Origin: MFWN01 sp964594115
Lineage (GTDB): Archaea > Nanobdellota > Nanobdellia > Pacearchaeales > GW2011-AR1
Direction: 5' to 3'
NCBI GenBank assembly: GCA_964594115.1
Contig: CAZQLD010000009.1
Location: forward strand, 1 to 43,245
Length of the DNA: 43,245 nucleotides
Shown here: positions 7,482-16,811 of the stretch, piece by piece
Layout of the letters: the number at the start of each line of letters is the position of its first letter
Numbering within the stretch: position 1 is the first letter of the stretch
The notes under the pieces: generated by a model
Told to the model about the DNA's origin: nothing
Database searches by the model: none
What the model saw: only the letters and a program-made list of their open reading frames with translations
Position numbers and translations under genes: made by a program

Positions 7482-8242
7482 AAATATCTGCGCTAGCATC
7501 TGGAAGCTCTGGAAATTGCTTTTATATAAACAATCATGGGACTGGTATACTCGTAGATGTGGGGATAAGTTGTAAGCAGGTTCTTGACAGACTTGCTCTT
7601 TTAAATGAGAATCCAACTAAAATTAAGGGAATTTTTATAACTCATGAACATACGGACCATATTAGAGGAGTGGATGTTTTAGCTAGAAAATTAAATCTTC
7701 CAATTTTTGCTACTAAAGGAACAGCAAAAAATTGTTTTTTGTGTTCTGATGAAAATCTTATAAATACAATTAAAGATAATGAAATTGTGAGATTAGGGGG
7801 CATGGAGATTCAGGCATTTTCTAAGTTTCATGATGCAGCACAACCTGTTTCATATACCATTAGAAATGATAAGATAATCTCTATTATAACAGATATAGGG
7901 CATGTTTGTAAAAATGTAATTGAAAATGTAAAAGAGTCTGATATGCTAATTATTGAATCTAATCATGATTTGAATATGTTAGAAACTGGACCTTATCCTT
8001 ATTTTGTAAAAAAGAGAATTAATAGTGAGGTAGGGCATTTATCTAATTTACATTCAGGTTTATGTGTTTTAGAACATGCTAGACCCAGATTAAAGAATGT
8101 TATGTTAGCTCATCTATCTGAAATCAATAATACCCCAGAGCTGGCATTTAATACTTTTAATTCTTTAATGAAAGAGAGGATTGATGTAAATCCAAGAGTT
8201 TCTTTATCTTTAAGATGGCCAACTGGACTGTTTAGTATTTGA
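7478..8242 (+). CDS. WalJ/YycJ-like metallo-beta-lactamase-fold hydrolase
   Basis: A 254-residue MBL-fold hydrolase. The metal-binding motif HEHTDH is at about residues 53-58, with further ligands in KFHDA, ITDIGH and a late LAHLSE. The opening (MKISALASGSSGNC) and overall length match the bacterial WalJ/YycJ group, thought to act as an exonuclease-type or nucleic-acid hydrolase near DNA repair; the substrate here is inferred only. It is unlike the archaeal beta-CASP RNases, which are much longer. A hairpin leader and a possible short upstream ORF precede it. Confidence 0.88.
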   Translation: MKISALASGSSGNCFYINNHGTGILVDVGISCKQVLDRLALLNENPTKIKGIFITHEHTDHIRGVDVLARKLNLPIFATKGTAKNCFLCSDENLINTIKDNEIVRLGGMEIQAFSKFHDAAQPVSYTIRNDKIISIITDIGHVCKNVIENVKESDMLIIESNHDLNMLETGPYPYFVKKRINSEVGHLSNLHSGLCVLEHARPRLKNVMLAHLSEINNTPELAFNTFNSLMKERIDVNPRVSLSLRWPTGLFSI

Positions 8243-8300
8243 ATATTATTATATATTTTCTGATGGTAATGTTTAAATATATACTTTTATCTTTATTTTT

Positions 8301-9296
8301 ATGAGATGGAATCCTTTTGATCTAGTATCTCCTGCAATTGATAGGACAAAGAAGATGCTGTTTCCATTCCGGTTTTGGGAATGGTTTAAATTAATGATTA
8401 TTTCTGTTTTAGCTAGTAGTAAAGGAGGCAGTAATTTTAGTGGTAGCAATATAACAACTAGGAGGAGCGAAGTTCCACAAGATTTTTTAGATCAGTTAAG
8501 AGGGTTCATAAAAGACTACTGGATTTTAGGAGCTCTAATTTTTTCTGTTTTTTTTATTTTTATGACACTTTTAAGTTATATTAAGAGTGTTTTTACTTTT
8601 ATTTTCATAGATTCTTTAGTTGAAAAAAAAGCTAGGTTCACATTTAGCAGGAATAATGCTAAAGGAGTTTCTTTATTTTTATTTAAGTTTGTTATAACAA
8701 TTATAACTCTTTTGATTATAGGAGGTCTGGCATGCCCTTATATTTTTAATTTTATGCTGGGAAATCCAGTTATTGCATCTGTTGGAATTCCTTATATAAT
8801 CTTCTCGATATGCGCTTTGATAATTTATATTTTGATTTTATGGATTGTATTTTTATTTTTATATGATTTTGCTGTTCCTTATACTTATGTTAAAGATACT
8901 TCTGTAAAATTCTCTTTAAAGAAGATTTGGAAAGATATTTTAAATAACAAACTAGAGGTTTTTGTTTATTGGTTAGCTAGGTTGGTTTTAGGGATAGTTA
9001 TGGCAATTATTGCTGTTATTGTTGCTATAGTTGTTTTAATTGGTTTTATTATTATTGGAGCATTGATTTTTGGGATTGGATTTTTATTGTATAAATTAAT
9101 TGGGGTTTTTACTTTATTCATTATCTTAGCAATTATTATCGGGATTATATTGGTTATAATATTTTTGTTAACAATAGGAATTATTTTACTTCCACTTTCT
9201 GTTTTTTCAAGGTATTTTGGATTAATGAATTTTGAAAAATTAACTAAGCTTAAGCTTTTTAAAGGCTGTAAAAAAGAAGGCAAACCTAAAAAATAA
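8301..9296 (+). CDS. Multi-pass membrane protein
   Basis: A 331-residue protein with a short amphipathic N-terminus (MRWNPFDLVSPAIDRTKKM) and about seven hydrophobic spans; the region after residue 220 is nearly continuous Ile/Val/Leu/Gly. The N-terminal pattern recalls uncharacterised archaeal membrane proteins of the DUF7544/GDPD-membrane-domain sort, but no active-site motif is seen. A TATA-like box (TTTAAATATA, about 8270-8280) lies about 25 bp before the ATG, so it is its own leaderless unit. Function unknown. Confidence 0.8.
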   Translation: MRWNPFDLVSPAIDRTKKMLFPFRFWEWFKLMIISVLASSKGGSNFSGSNITTRRSEVPQDFLDQLRGFIKDYWILGALIFSVFFIFMTLLSYIKSVFTFIFIDSLVEKKARFTFSRNNAKGVSLFLFKFVITIITLLIIGGLACPYIFNFMLGNPVIASVGIPYIIFSICALIIYILILWIVFLFLYDFAVPYTYVKDTSVKFSLKKIWKDILNNKLEVFVYWLARLVLGIVMAIIAVIVAIVVLIGFIIIGALIFGIGFLLYKLIGVFTLFIILAIIIGIILVIIFLLTIGIILLPLSVFSRYFGLMNFEKLTKLKLFKGCKKEGKPKK

Positions 9297-9384
9297 AGCG
9301 CTCAATTTTTGAAATATATTCTTCCTTATGGGTTATAGTGAAAATATTCTAAAATTTTATTAGCAAATTTTTGGATTTTTTATA

Positions 9385-9552
9385 ATGAATAAATTTATTT
9401 CTGATGAGGAATTAAGAAATTATTTAGAAGCAGAAAAGCAGAGAATTGTTGAGGAGTATGGAGAGTTTACAGAAGAAACAATCTCCAGATTTGTTAGGGA
9501 AAAAGGTGCAGAGAGGTTTCATGATGAATATTATGGGAAAAATTGTAAATAA
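9385..9552 (+). CDS. Small acidic helical protein
   Basis: A 55-codon ORF with regular codon use for this genome and a helical, Glu-rich product (MNKFISDEELRNYLEAEKQ..., ending GKNCK). It fills the gap between the membrane protein and the ParB-like gene, and an AT-rich TATA-like stretch lies near 9353-9361. No family recognised. Its acidic helices could bind a partner protein, but that is a guess. Confidence 0.55.
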   Translation: MNKFISDEELRNYLEAEKQRIVEEYGEFTEETISRFVREKGAERFHDEYYGKNCK

Positions 9553-9614
9553 GTTTTTTATAATATATTTTAAAAGATAATCATTATTATAAACTGTAGA
9601 GATTTTAAAATGAA

Positions 9615-9620
9615 GAGGTG
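9615..9620 (+). promoter_or_regulatory. Shine-Dalgarno deciding the ParB-like start
   Basis: GAGGTG lies 4 nt before the ATG at 9625 and inside the reading frame opened by an earlier ATG at 9610. It favours the second ATG. Confidence 0.6.
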
Positions 9621-9624
9621 CAAA

Positions 9625-11583
9625 ATGAGGGTAGGAAGTCTTGAGAGTTATATTATTTCTAGAAAACAGAGGGTTCCTCTCGAAAAGATTTTGCCAGATC
9701 CAAATAATGTTAGGGATAAGTATTCTAGGGAGAGTTTAATTGTTCTTGCAGATTCAATTGCTAGGAATGGGCAGTTGCAACCTGCTTTAATAGAACGTTC
9801 TGGAAGAAAATACTCTATTGTTGCAGGACATAGGAGATACTGGGCTAGTATGCTGGCAGTTGAATCTGGGTGGATGGATAGAAAATACATGTTAGGAAAA
9901 GTAGTCAGAAAATTACCACCAAATCTCAGACTTAGACTCCAGTGCGCAGAAAATGAGTTTAAAGCACCTGTTCCAAAAGATAATCTGGCTAATGTTCTTT
10001 GGGAAAGGTATAAACTTACACTTATTGATGAAATAGGAAATATTTCAGAAGATCAAAAAGAGATGATTCATGAAGCTAGTGATTTTAATAAGATTCCAGA
10101 AGAGTTGCGTAGTAATTTTCCAGTTTCTATTTATGCTAAAAATATGGGTATTGGTGAAACTACTGTTCGTAATGCTTTTTCTTATCAGATGCTAAATAAC
10201 GATATTAAAGCAAGAGTTGCAAATCCAGAAGATTCTCTTACTTATTCTGCTGCATGTATTCTTTCAAGAATTGAAAATAAGAATGAACAAAGAAGGATTT
10301 TAAAACTTGTAGAAGATCAAAACGAAGTTGCAACAAGATTTCATGTAAAAACAGCTGTGGATCAGTATATTCAAAGTATTGAACAAGAAGCTGCAAGTGG
10401 AAGGTTTATGGTTATGGAAGGGCCTAGTAAAGCGAGAGTAGGCACTTTAAGAGATCTTTCTATTTATCTTGGAAAAGCAGAAAGATTAGTTAGAGTTTTA
10501 AGAAGTGTAAAAGCTTTTGTTAAAAATATTGATAATTTAGAAATTAGAGTTAATACACATACAACAACTCCAAAAAAGATTGTTGATATAGTTTATAAGC
10601 CTCTTAGAAGAATTCATGAGGGTTTTTTAACAGATGTGCATTATAAAAATATTTGGGAGTTTGTTCCAAAAAGATTAAGTTTAATGGATTTTGTTAAAGC
10701 TAATCATGGAAAGACTTTAGCAGCAGGAGAGTGCGTTATGGATTTAGTTGAATCAAAAGTTATCTCAATTTCTGAAATTAAGGCTAATCCATTAAATCCT
10801 AGAGGAAAGAAAAAAGATTTTGATAAAAAGGATTTAAGAAGACTAGCAAAATCTATTGAAAGAGATGGATTGGTTCATGATATTTTAGTTATGAAAAAAG
10901 GAAATGATTATATTAACTTAGAAGGGCATAGAAGACATGCGGCTATGCAATTATTAGCTAAAAAGAATTTGAAAATGGGTGTTTTAGTAATTCCTGAATT
11001 AACAGAAGATCAGCAAGTTAAACTAATGTGTGATGCTGACTTATTTGAACAAATGAGTCTTGATGCAAGAGCGAGGGTCATCTCTAGACAGTATGCTTTA
11101 GAAAAGGAAAAAAGACATGGGAAATTTAAAGTAGAAGAGTTTGTTAAAATGCATCCAGAGTGGTCTTCTAAAGTAATTAGAAATTGTATTGCTTATGATA
11201 GTCTTCCTGAAGAAGTGAAAAAACTTCAGGCCCAGGGACTTATAACTTATGGAGCTACAATTGAGATTTCAAAAATTAAAAATCCTAAAGCACAAAGAGA
11301 TTTCGCAATAAGTTCTGCTATTTTAGAGCAGAGCAAGTATGCACTTAGAAAAGCAGTTGAATTCCAAAGTGAAGTCATGTTATTTGACAAAAATGGGTTA
11401 GAGGAAATGAGGAGACAAGCAGAATTGAAAACTCTTGCAAGTGAGTTAGAGAGCAATCTTGAAGGAGTTAGAGTGAGAATGCAGCAAATTGCAGAAGGCA
11501 GGCTTGTTAAGAAATTTAAAGGAGATGATTATTTAGTTCATAAATTCCAGCGCTTGATGAGAGCTTTACAAGATGCTGCGTAG
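9625..11583 (+). CDS. Double ParB-like protein (two ParB/Srx domains)
   Basis: A 652-residue protein made of two ParB-like halves. The first half has a ParB/Srx N-domain at about residues 14-80 (VPLEKILPDPNNVR; LADSIARNGQLQP; the CTP/box-II-like AGHRRYWAS), then a KorB-like helix-turn-helix near 165-195. The second half repeats this at about 380-455 (ISISEIKANPLNPRG; LAKSIERDGLVHD; EGHRRHAAM) followed by another HTH-like segment with HPEWSSKVIRNCIAYDSL. Classical ParB is about 280-330 residues and works as a dimer, so this looks like an internal duplication. No ParA gene is nearby. Roles could include DNA partitioning, transcriptional control or a ParB-like modification enzyme. It converges on the radical-SAM/glycosylase gene with 5 bp between stops. 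Confidence 0.85.
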   Translation: MRVGSLESYIISRKQRVPLEKILPDPNNVRDKYSRESLIVLADSIARNGQLQPALIERSGRKYSIVAGHRRYWASMLAVESGWMDRKYMLGKVVRKLPPNLRLRLQCAENEFKAPVPKDNLANVLWERYKLTLIDEIGNISEDQKEMIHEASDFNKIPEELRSNFPVSIYAKNMGIGETTVRNAFSYQMLNNDIKARVANPEDSLTYSAACILSRIENKNEQRRILKLVEDQNEVATRFHVKTAVDQYIQSIEQEAASGRFMVMEGPSKARVGTLRDLSIYLGKAERLVRVLRSVKAFVKNIDNLEIRVNTHTTTPKKIVDIVYKPLRRIHEGFLTDVHYKNIWEFVPKRLSLMDFVKANHGKTLAAGECVMDLVESKVISISEIKANPLNPRGKKKDFDKKDLRRLAKSIERDGLVHDILVMKKGNDYINLEGHRRHAAMQLLAKKNLKMGVLVIPELTEDQQVKLMCDADLFEQMSLDARARVISRQYALEKEKRHGKFKVEEFVKMHPEWSSKVIRNCIAYDSLPEEVKKLQAQGLITYGATIEISKIKNPKAQRDFAISSAILEQSKYALRKAVEFQSEVMLFDKNGLEEMRRQAELKTLASELESNLEGVRVRMQQIAEGRLVKKFKGDDYLVHKFQRLMRALQDAA

Positions 11584-11588
11584 AATTT

Positions 11589-13970
11589 TCATTTAAGAAC
11601 TAATGGAAATAGGCTTTTGTCACCCTCTTGTTTTCTCATATCTTCTTCTAGATAGTATTCTGTGCTGGTTTTATTGAGTTTTGGTCTGATTGAGCAGGCC
11701 ATTGGACAGTTTCCAGCACAATAAGCTTTTTTATTTATAGAGCATAATTTAGCTCCGATTGCCCATAGGGCATCATCTGCTTTTATAGCAGAGATTCCTT
11801 CTTCTGAAATTACTTTAGAATAAACTTTTTCTAAAGGTTTTTCTGGTAAATCGTATCTTATTATTTTTGTTTTCTTTGGGAATGATATAACTCCTGTTCC
11901 AATACTTATTCTAGAGGTATGCCTGTCAATTTTTATGGGTATTTCAGATTTTGAGAAATCCCAGATTCCGAATCTGACATAATTTTTTATTAGTAATGCT
12001 GCTTTTTGCCTCCCATATTGATAAAATTTCATAATGTTCCTTCTTGTTTCTTCTATTGTTTCTGCTTTTAATTCTCTTGGATCTCCACCTAGCTTTGCGA
12101 GTCTTTTAGCATTTTCAGAAATACACATTACTGGTTTATTTATTCTAAATTCTGCATATTTTCCAAAAAGTTCTCTGAATTTTTCTTGGAGTGTGTTTTC
12201 GTCCGTGTCTGGGATTGTACTTAAGTCTAGGTTTGATGCAAGAGTTCTTGCCCTTTTATAAGCTTGATTTGAACTTTCTAAAGAATCCCAAGATACAGCA
12301 TAAAACAAAAATAAAGCATGTTCAAAACTTCCAGGTTTTATTCCATTAGGGACTTTTGCATCTGGAAATAAATCTGGAAGGTTAAAAGGATAAATTTTCT
12401 GCTCTAGCATTCCAATAGATTTTTGAATGACTTCCACTGCTTTTTCATGGTAGGTTTTTATTTTTATATTGTTTTTTGGCATTTTATTTGGGAAAGGGAG
12501 TCTTTTGCCTTTCGGTTTTTTCTTGAATCTTCCACCAAATGTTTCTGATGTTCTTTCTGGGGTTTCTGTTATAAATCCTTTACTCAGATAACAAGTCCCA
12601 CACCAAGTTGTTTTTGAGTTATGGTGGCACATCCTTATTGTTCCTGAATTGTCTTGAATAAGATTAAGCCAGTTTTCATGAATTTTTCTTGGAGTTATCG
12701 TCCCTGATTCTCGTTCATAAGTCCCCCAATGGTCGCTTGGAATGTCTGCAAATAAAGATTCTCCAGGAGCTTGTTTTAAGTCATGCCATGTAACTTTTGT
12801 GACTTTGTGAGTTAGGGTTTTTGAACTAAATCTCATTGGAAGTAATTGGATAGGTATACCCCTTTTTTTTGCTTTTTTAATTAAGTCCTGATTTTCTTGT
12901 GTTGCTGGGGCATGTGCCAGAATTAAAAGATAAAAAACTGTATTAACTCCTGCTTGTCTATATTTAATTGCTTGTTCAATTCTCCAGGCATTACTACAAC
13001 CATGATTGCAAGCTCCTTTTTCTAATTCATCGAATCCAATACTATAAAGCGCAACAGAGTTTGTTTTTTTAAGAAGTTTTGCAATCTCTGGATTAAATTC
13101 TAGGAATTTTGTTGGTAAGACTGTTCTTGTTTTTGTTTCAGTGCAGGTTTCTAACGTCATTATAAGATTATCTAATGTATATTTAGAAGCAGCTTCTGTT
13201 CTTTTTCCAAGTCTTAGAATTTCTACAGGTCTTTTTAGTTTTTTATCACTTCCTACTGTTAGCCTGCAATTTCCTAAAAGTTCTTCTTTTAATCTATTTT
13301 TATCTATGTTGTAAATTGTTTTAGGAAAAGATTTATGTTTTGGCTGCGCGTAACAATATACACATTCACCCCAAGGGTCTAAAAAGAAATTTGTGAATAT
13401 AGAGCCGTCAAAACTTTCTTTTGGTTCAGGTTCAGGAATCCATCCTGAAATGCATCCTTGTGCAAAATCCATATTTGCTTCTAAACTGCAAGAGGGCACA
13501 AAATCCTGTTTTCCAGGGGTAAGGATTCTTTCTGGGTTTATTTTTCTGAGAGAAGTTACTGGAATAATCTTATCACAATTCTTTTCTACTCTATCTTTTT
13601 TAGCCCTAGGATTTTTTACTTTTTTTTTGCAATATGAAGAAATGTCTCTTCTAATAAGCTCTATTACTTCATGTGAGGTTCCTTTTATTAAATTATATTG
13701 TATGTCCTGCTCATGATCAACTTTTTCATCGATGTTTCCTCTAATTGAGTCTATTGCTTCATTTAATTTAATTTCAGGAATTTCAGTTTCTTGTAATGTG
13801 AAAACGTTTATTCCCCTTCTTTTGCCTCCTTCAGAGTATTTTACATGTGCTAGTCTCTTTGAACTTTTTTCAATAGAAGGTGGAGCTTTTATACATATAT
13901 CAGAATAATGAGAGTATATAGCTAGATAAAGCCCTTGTTTTCCCTTATACAATCTTCCTGGAAATCTCAT
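11589..13970 (-). CDS. Radical-SAM (SPL-like) / HhH-GPD glycosylase fusion
   Basis: A 793-residue two-part protein. Residues about 160-430 resemble the radical-SAM spore-photoproduct-lyase family: ECVYCYAQ (C203, C206) followed by an IYNID segment as in SplB, and TIM-barrel-like segments (TLETC, TKFLEFNPEIAKLL, QAGVNTVFYLLILAHAP). The first cysteine of the usual CxxxCxxC is missing; a proline is in that place. Residues about 560-765 resemble HhH-GPD DNA glycosylases: GRQKAALLIKNYVRFG, then IKIDRHTSR with the likely catalytic Asp near 682, and an iron-sulfur loop C743-x7-C751-x3-C755-x3-C759 like that of EndoIII. A DNA or nucleotide repair/modification role is inferred. A TATA-like box near 13991 precedes it. 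Confidence 0.75.
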   Translation of the reverse strand: MRFPGRLYKGKQGLYLAIYSHYSDICIKAPPSIEKSSKRLAHVKYSEGGKRRGINVFTLQETEIPEIKLNEAIDSIRGNIDEKVDHEQDIQYNLIKGTSHEVIELIRRDISSYCKKKVKNPRAKKDRVEKNCDKIIPVTSLRKINPERILTPGKQDFVPSCSLEANMDFAQGCISGWIPEPEPKESFDGSIFTNFFLDPWGECVYCYAQPKHKSFPKTIYNIDKNRLKEELLGNCRLTVGSDKKLKRPVEILRLGKRTEAASKYTLDNLIMTLETCTETKTRTVLPTKFLEFNPEIAKLLKKTNSVALYSIGFDELEKGACNHGCSNAWRIEQAIKYRQAGVNTVFYLLILAHAPATQENQDLIKKAKKRGIPIQLLPMRFSSKTLTHKVTKVTWHDLKQAPGESLFADIPSDHWGTYERESGTITPRKIHENWLNLIQDNSGTIRMCHHNSKTTWCGTCYLSKGFITETPERTSETFGGRFKKKPKGKRLPFPNKMPKNNIKIKTYHEKAVEVIQKSIGMLEQKIYPFNLPDLFPDAKVPNGIKPGSFEHALFLFYAVSWDSLESSNQAYKRARTLASNLDLSTIPDTDENTLQEKFRELFGKYAEFRINKPVMCISENAKRLAKLGGDPRELKAETIEETRRNIMKFYQYGRQKAALLIKNYVRFGIWDFSKSEIPIKIDRHTSRISIGTGVISFPKKTKIIRYDLPEKPLEKVYSKVISEEGISAIKADDALWAIGAKLCSINKKAYCAGNCPMACSIRPKLNKTSTEYYLEEDMRKQEGDKSLFPLVLK

Positions 13971-14018
13971 TTAAAAAAACAGGAGAGTTGTTATAAAAGG
14001 ATTATTATAGTAGAAAGA

Positions 14019-15914
14019 TTATTCTAAAACAGCCTTTATTCTTCTTATTCCTGCTGCAGAGGACTCTTCTTTTATTATTTTAAAATGTCCAAGCTCTCCA
14101 GTATTTTTGACATGAGGTCCAGCGCAAATTTCTCTGCTAAAGTTTCCAATTGTGTAAACAGAGACTTTTTCTCTATATTTAGCTTCAAACAAGCCTTGAG
14201 CTCCTGCTTTTTTAGCTTGTTCCACAGACATTTCTTCTCTTTTAACAGGTATAGCTTGTTTTATTTTTTCATTTACAAGATTTTCAACATCTTGCAGTTC
14301 TTTTTCAGTTAGCTTTCTTGGAAAATTAAAGTCAAATCTTAATCTTTCTGGAGTTATGTTAGAGCCTTTTTGCTGTATGTTTTTATCTTTCAGAACTTTT
14401 CTTAAAGCTTCATTTAAAAGATGAGTTGCAGTATGAAGTTTTGTAACAGCTTCTGAATTATCTGCTAAACCTGATTTAAATCTCCCCACCATTGCAGCTC
14501 CTGATAATGTCTGATGCTTTTGTTCTTCATTTCTAAAATCCTGGTGTGAAATTAGAAATCCTTTTGCCATTGCTAATTCATCAATCATTTCTAATGGAAA
14601 TCCATAACTTTGGTATAATAAAAAAGCTTCTTTTCCAGTTATTTCAGCATTGTCGATTTCTTTTTCTGATAATTTAGGCTCTTTTAAAGAATAAGGTTTG
14701 CCTCGCCTTTTTTTATCAAAGATTCTTCCAATTAAATCTGCTTTGTTAGGAGATTTCATTAATTTTGAGAATTTTTGTTTATTAATTGGAATTTTTGCAT
14801 TGAAGATTTTTTTAGCTTGCTTTAATCCTTGTTCTAGGGTTTTTAAGAAATTCTTTTCTTCTTTTTCTAATTCTTCAAGAATTTTCTTTTTGTTTTTTTG
14901 TAAATGCTGATAGTCATCATATATTTTGAAAACAGGTTCTGCTATTTTTGTTGCGAAATTTTCAATTTCTAAAAATCTTCCATATCTTACTGCTCTTCTT
15001 ATTAGTCTTCTTAGAACATACCCTTGTTCTGTATTACTAGGAATGATTCCATCTGCAATAATGAAAATAGATGCTTTGATATGGTCTGCAATTATTCTCA
15101 TTGCTCTTGTTTGATTTTCATCTTTTCCATATTTCTTTCCTGTTAGTTTTTCAATTTGTTTTATGATTGGCAGCCACATATAGGCTTTATAATTATCTTC
15201 TAGTTTATTGAGGGTGGCTATTGTTCTTTCAACTCCCCCTCCAAAATCTATGTTTTTTTGACTTGCCTCTCTGTAATTTCTTTTAGCATCTTTATTGTAT
15301 TGCATTAAAACATCATTTCCAATTTCAACCCAATTATCATCTTTTGGGTCAAATTTTTTTGGTGGATTGTTTTTTTTCCAATAAAACATTTCAGTACAAG
15401 GACCGCAAGGTCCTGTTTTACCTGCTGGCCCCCACCAGTTGTCCTCTACAAGAAAAGTTATTCTTTCTTTTGGAATTCCTAAGCTTTCCCAGATTTTTGC
15501 TGAGTCAGTATCTTTGGGAGCATTTTTATTCCCTTTGAAACATGTTACAGCTAGTTTTTCTTTTGGAATTTTTAATATCTTAGTAAGAAATTCAAAACTC
15601 ATTTCAATAGCTTGTTTTTTCCAGTAATCCCCTAGACTCCAGTTTCCTAACATTTCAAAAAAGGTGTGATGATAAGTATCACCAACGTCATCTATGTCCT
15701 GGGTTCTTATGCATTTTTGATTGTTGCAGAGTCTTTTTCCTTGTGGGTGAGGTTGTCCTAAAAGAAAGGGAACTAAAGGATGCATTCCTGCTGTTGTAAA
15801 AAGGACAGTAGGATCGTGTTCTGGAATTAGAGATACATTTGGAATTTCTTTATGATTCTTGCTTTTAAAAAAATCAATATAAGCTTTGATAAGTTGTTTC
15901 CTGTTTTTTATCAT
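14019..15914 (-). CDS. alaS: Alanyl-tRNA synthetase, short form lacking C-Ala
   Basis: A 631-residue class II synthetase for tRNA-Ala. The catalytic core is clear (TTAGMHPLVPFLLGQ, CIRTQDIDDVGD, HHTFFEMLGNWS, FGGGVERT). The tRNA-binding helical domain follows (SNTEQGYVLRRLIRRAVRYG), then the editing domain with its zinc ligands HTATH and CAGPH. Full-length enzymes are about 870 residues; the C-terminal C-Ala dimerisation/DHHA1-type domain is absent, and the stop is clean just after the editing domain. The editing site is kept, so mischarged Ser and Gly can probably still be cleared. Its own TATA-like element lies near 15932-15945. Confidence 0.95.
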   Translation of the reverse strand: MIKNRKQLIKAYIDFFKSKNHKEIPNVSLIPEHDPTVLFTTAGMHPLVPFLLGQPHPQGKRLCNNQKCIRTQDIDDVGDTYHHTFFEMLGNWSLGDYWKKQAIEMSFEFLTKILKIPKEKLAVTCFKGNKNAPKDTDSAKIWESLGIPKERITFLVEDNWWGPAGKTGPCGPCTEMFYWKKNNPPKKFDPKDDNWVEIGNDVLMQYNKDAKRNYREASQKNIDFGGGVERTIATLNKLEDNYKAYMWLPIIKQIEKLTGKKYGKDENQTRAMRIIADHIKASIFIIADGIIPSNTEQGYVLRRLIRRAVRYGRFLEIENFATKIAEPVFKIYDDYQHLQKNKKKILEELEKEEKNFLKTLEQGLKQAKKIFNAKIPINKQKFSKLMKSPNKADLIGRIFDKKRRGKPYSLKEPKLSEKEIDNAEITGKEAFLLYQSYGFPLEMIDELAMAKGFLISHQDFRNEEQKHQTLSGAAMVGRFKSGLADNSEAVTKLHTATHLLNEALRKVLKDKNIQQKGSNITPERLRFDFNFPRKLTEKELQDVENLVNEKIKQAIPVKREEMSVEQAKKAGAQGLFEAKYREKVSVYTIGNFSREICAGPHVKNTGELGHFKIIKEESSAAGIRRIKAVLE

Positions 15915-15953
15915 TAAAGCAAGAAAGAAAGAGATATTTTTAAATTTGTTTAT

Positions 15954-16745
15954 TTATTGTTTAAGAATGTTTAGTCCACATTTTGTAATTAACTTATTTG
16001 AGATTTCATCTTGTATTTCAGGGTAACCTTCTGTTAGAATCTTCGTAGCTCTTTTCTTTGTTGTCGGTTCTTTTAACAATTCAGCTAATTTTTCTAATCC
16101 ACATTGGCTTCTTAACATTGCTATTGCCCACGCGTCTTTATCTTCCATCCTTGTCATTAGTGAAGTATACATCATTTCACTTATAACATTCATTTTTTTT
16201 AAATAGTCCCAAGCATGTTTATCTAAGGGAACAACAACGTGCCTTTGCAGGCCAATCTTTTCCATTACTTGGACACCATCTTCTAGTCTGTCAATATAAA
16301 AGCAAATAGATTTTATTTGCCCTCCTAATTTTTTTATTTTTGGTACCCATGTATCTCTTGGGGATGAGCCTTCATTATTTACATCTGCTATATGAAGAAC
16401 TTGTTTTCCCTTAATATCTGCCCCTTCTGTTCTTCCATTTTTGTATATCATTAAATGTGGTATTATAAGTTGAGTAGATAATGGCAAAGAGAAAATCCAG
16501 TCTAAGGATTCTCCTCCAGAGATAACTTCAATTTGTTTTTTTAGTCCAGATTCTAAGACAAGCGCACTCATAGAATCTACAGCGAATTTATAGTCTTTAC
16601 CATTTTTTTTAATATAAGCGCTGTTAACTTTATACGGCCCTATTTGTCCAGAAGTATATGGAAAAAAAGAGTCTGTGAATTGAAAACCACTATTTCTTGC
16701 GAGTATCTCTAGATTCATTTTTTGAATCTTTCTAGACGAGTTCAT
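15954..16745 (-). CDS. Orotate phosphoribosyltransferase-like protein
   Basis: A 263-residue protein with a type I phosphoribosyltransferase core. The PRPP-binding loop is recognisable as VLHIADVNNEGSS (about residues 115-127), in the position of the family's DD-x4-GGS motif, with GADIKGK before it and GGQIKSICFYIDR after it. The substrate-binding regions differ enough from PyrE that orotate is uncertain. The C-terminal 70 residues are a helical extension with no recognised domain. ATG at codon 1 or codon 10 could start it. It precedes alaS on the same strand with a gap of 39 bp. Confidence 0.7.
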   Translation of the reverse strand: MNSSRKIQKMNLEILARNSGFQFTDSFFPYTSGQIGPYKVNSAYIKKNGKDYKFAVDSMSALVLESGLKKQIEVISGGESLDWIFSLPLSTQLIIPHLMIYKNGRTEGADIKGKQVLHIADVNNEGSSPRDTWVPKIKKLGGQIKSICFYIDRLEDGVQVMEKIGLQRHVVVPLDKHAWDYLKKMNVISEMMYTSLMTRMEDKDAWAIAMLRSQCGLEKLAELLKEPTTKKRATKILTEGYPEIQDEISNKLITKCGLNILKQ

Positions 16746-16811
16746 AGACTTTGTTATTATAATTTATATTTAAATTTTTAGTTGCTAAATTCATTCAGAA
16801 AAAGTGGTAAA

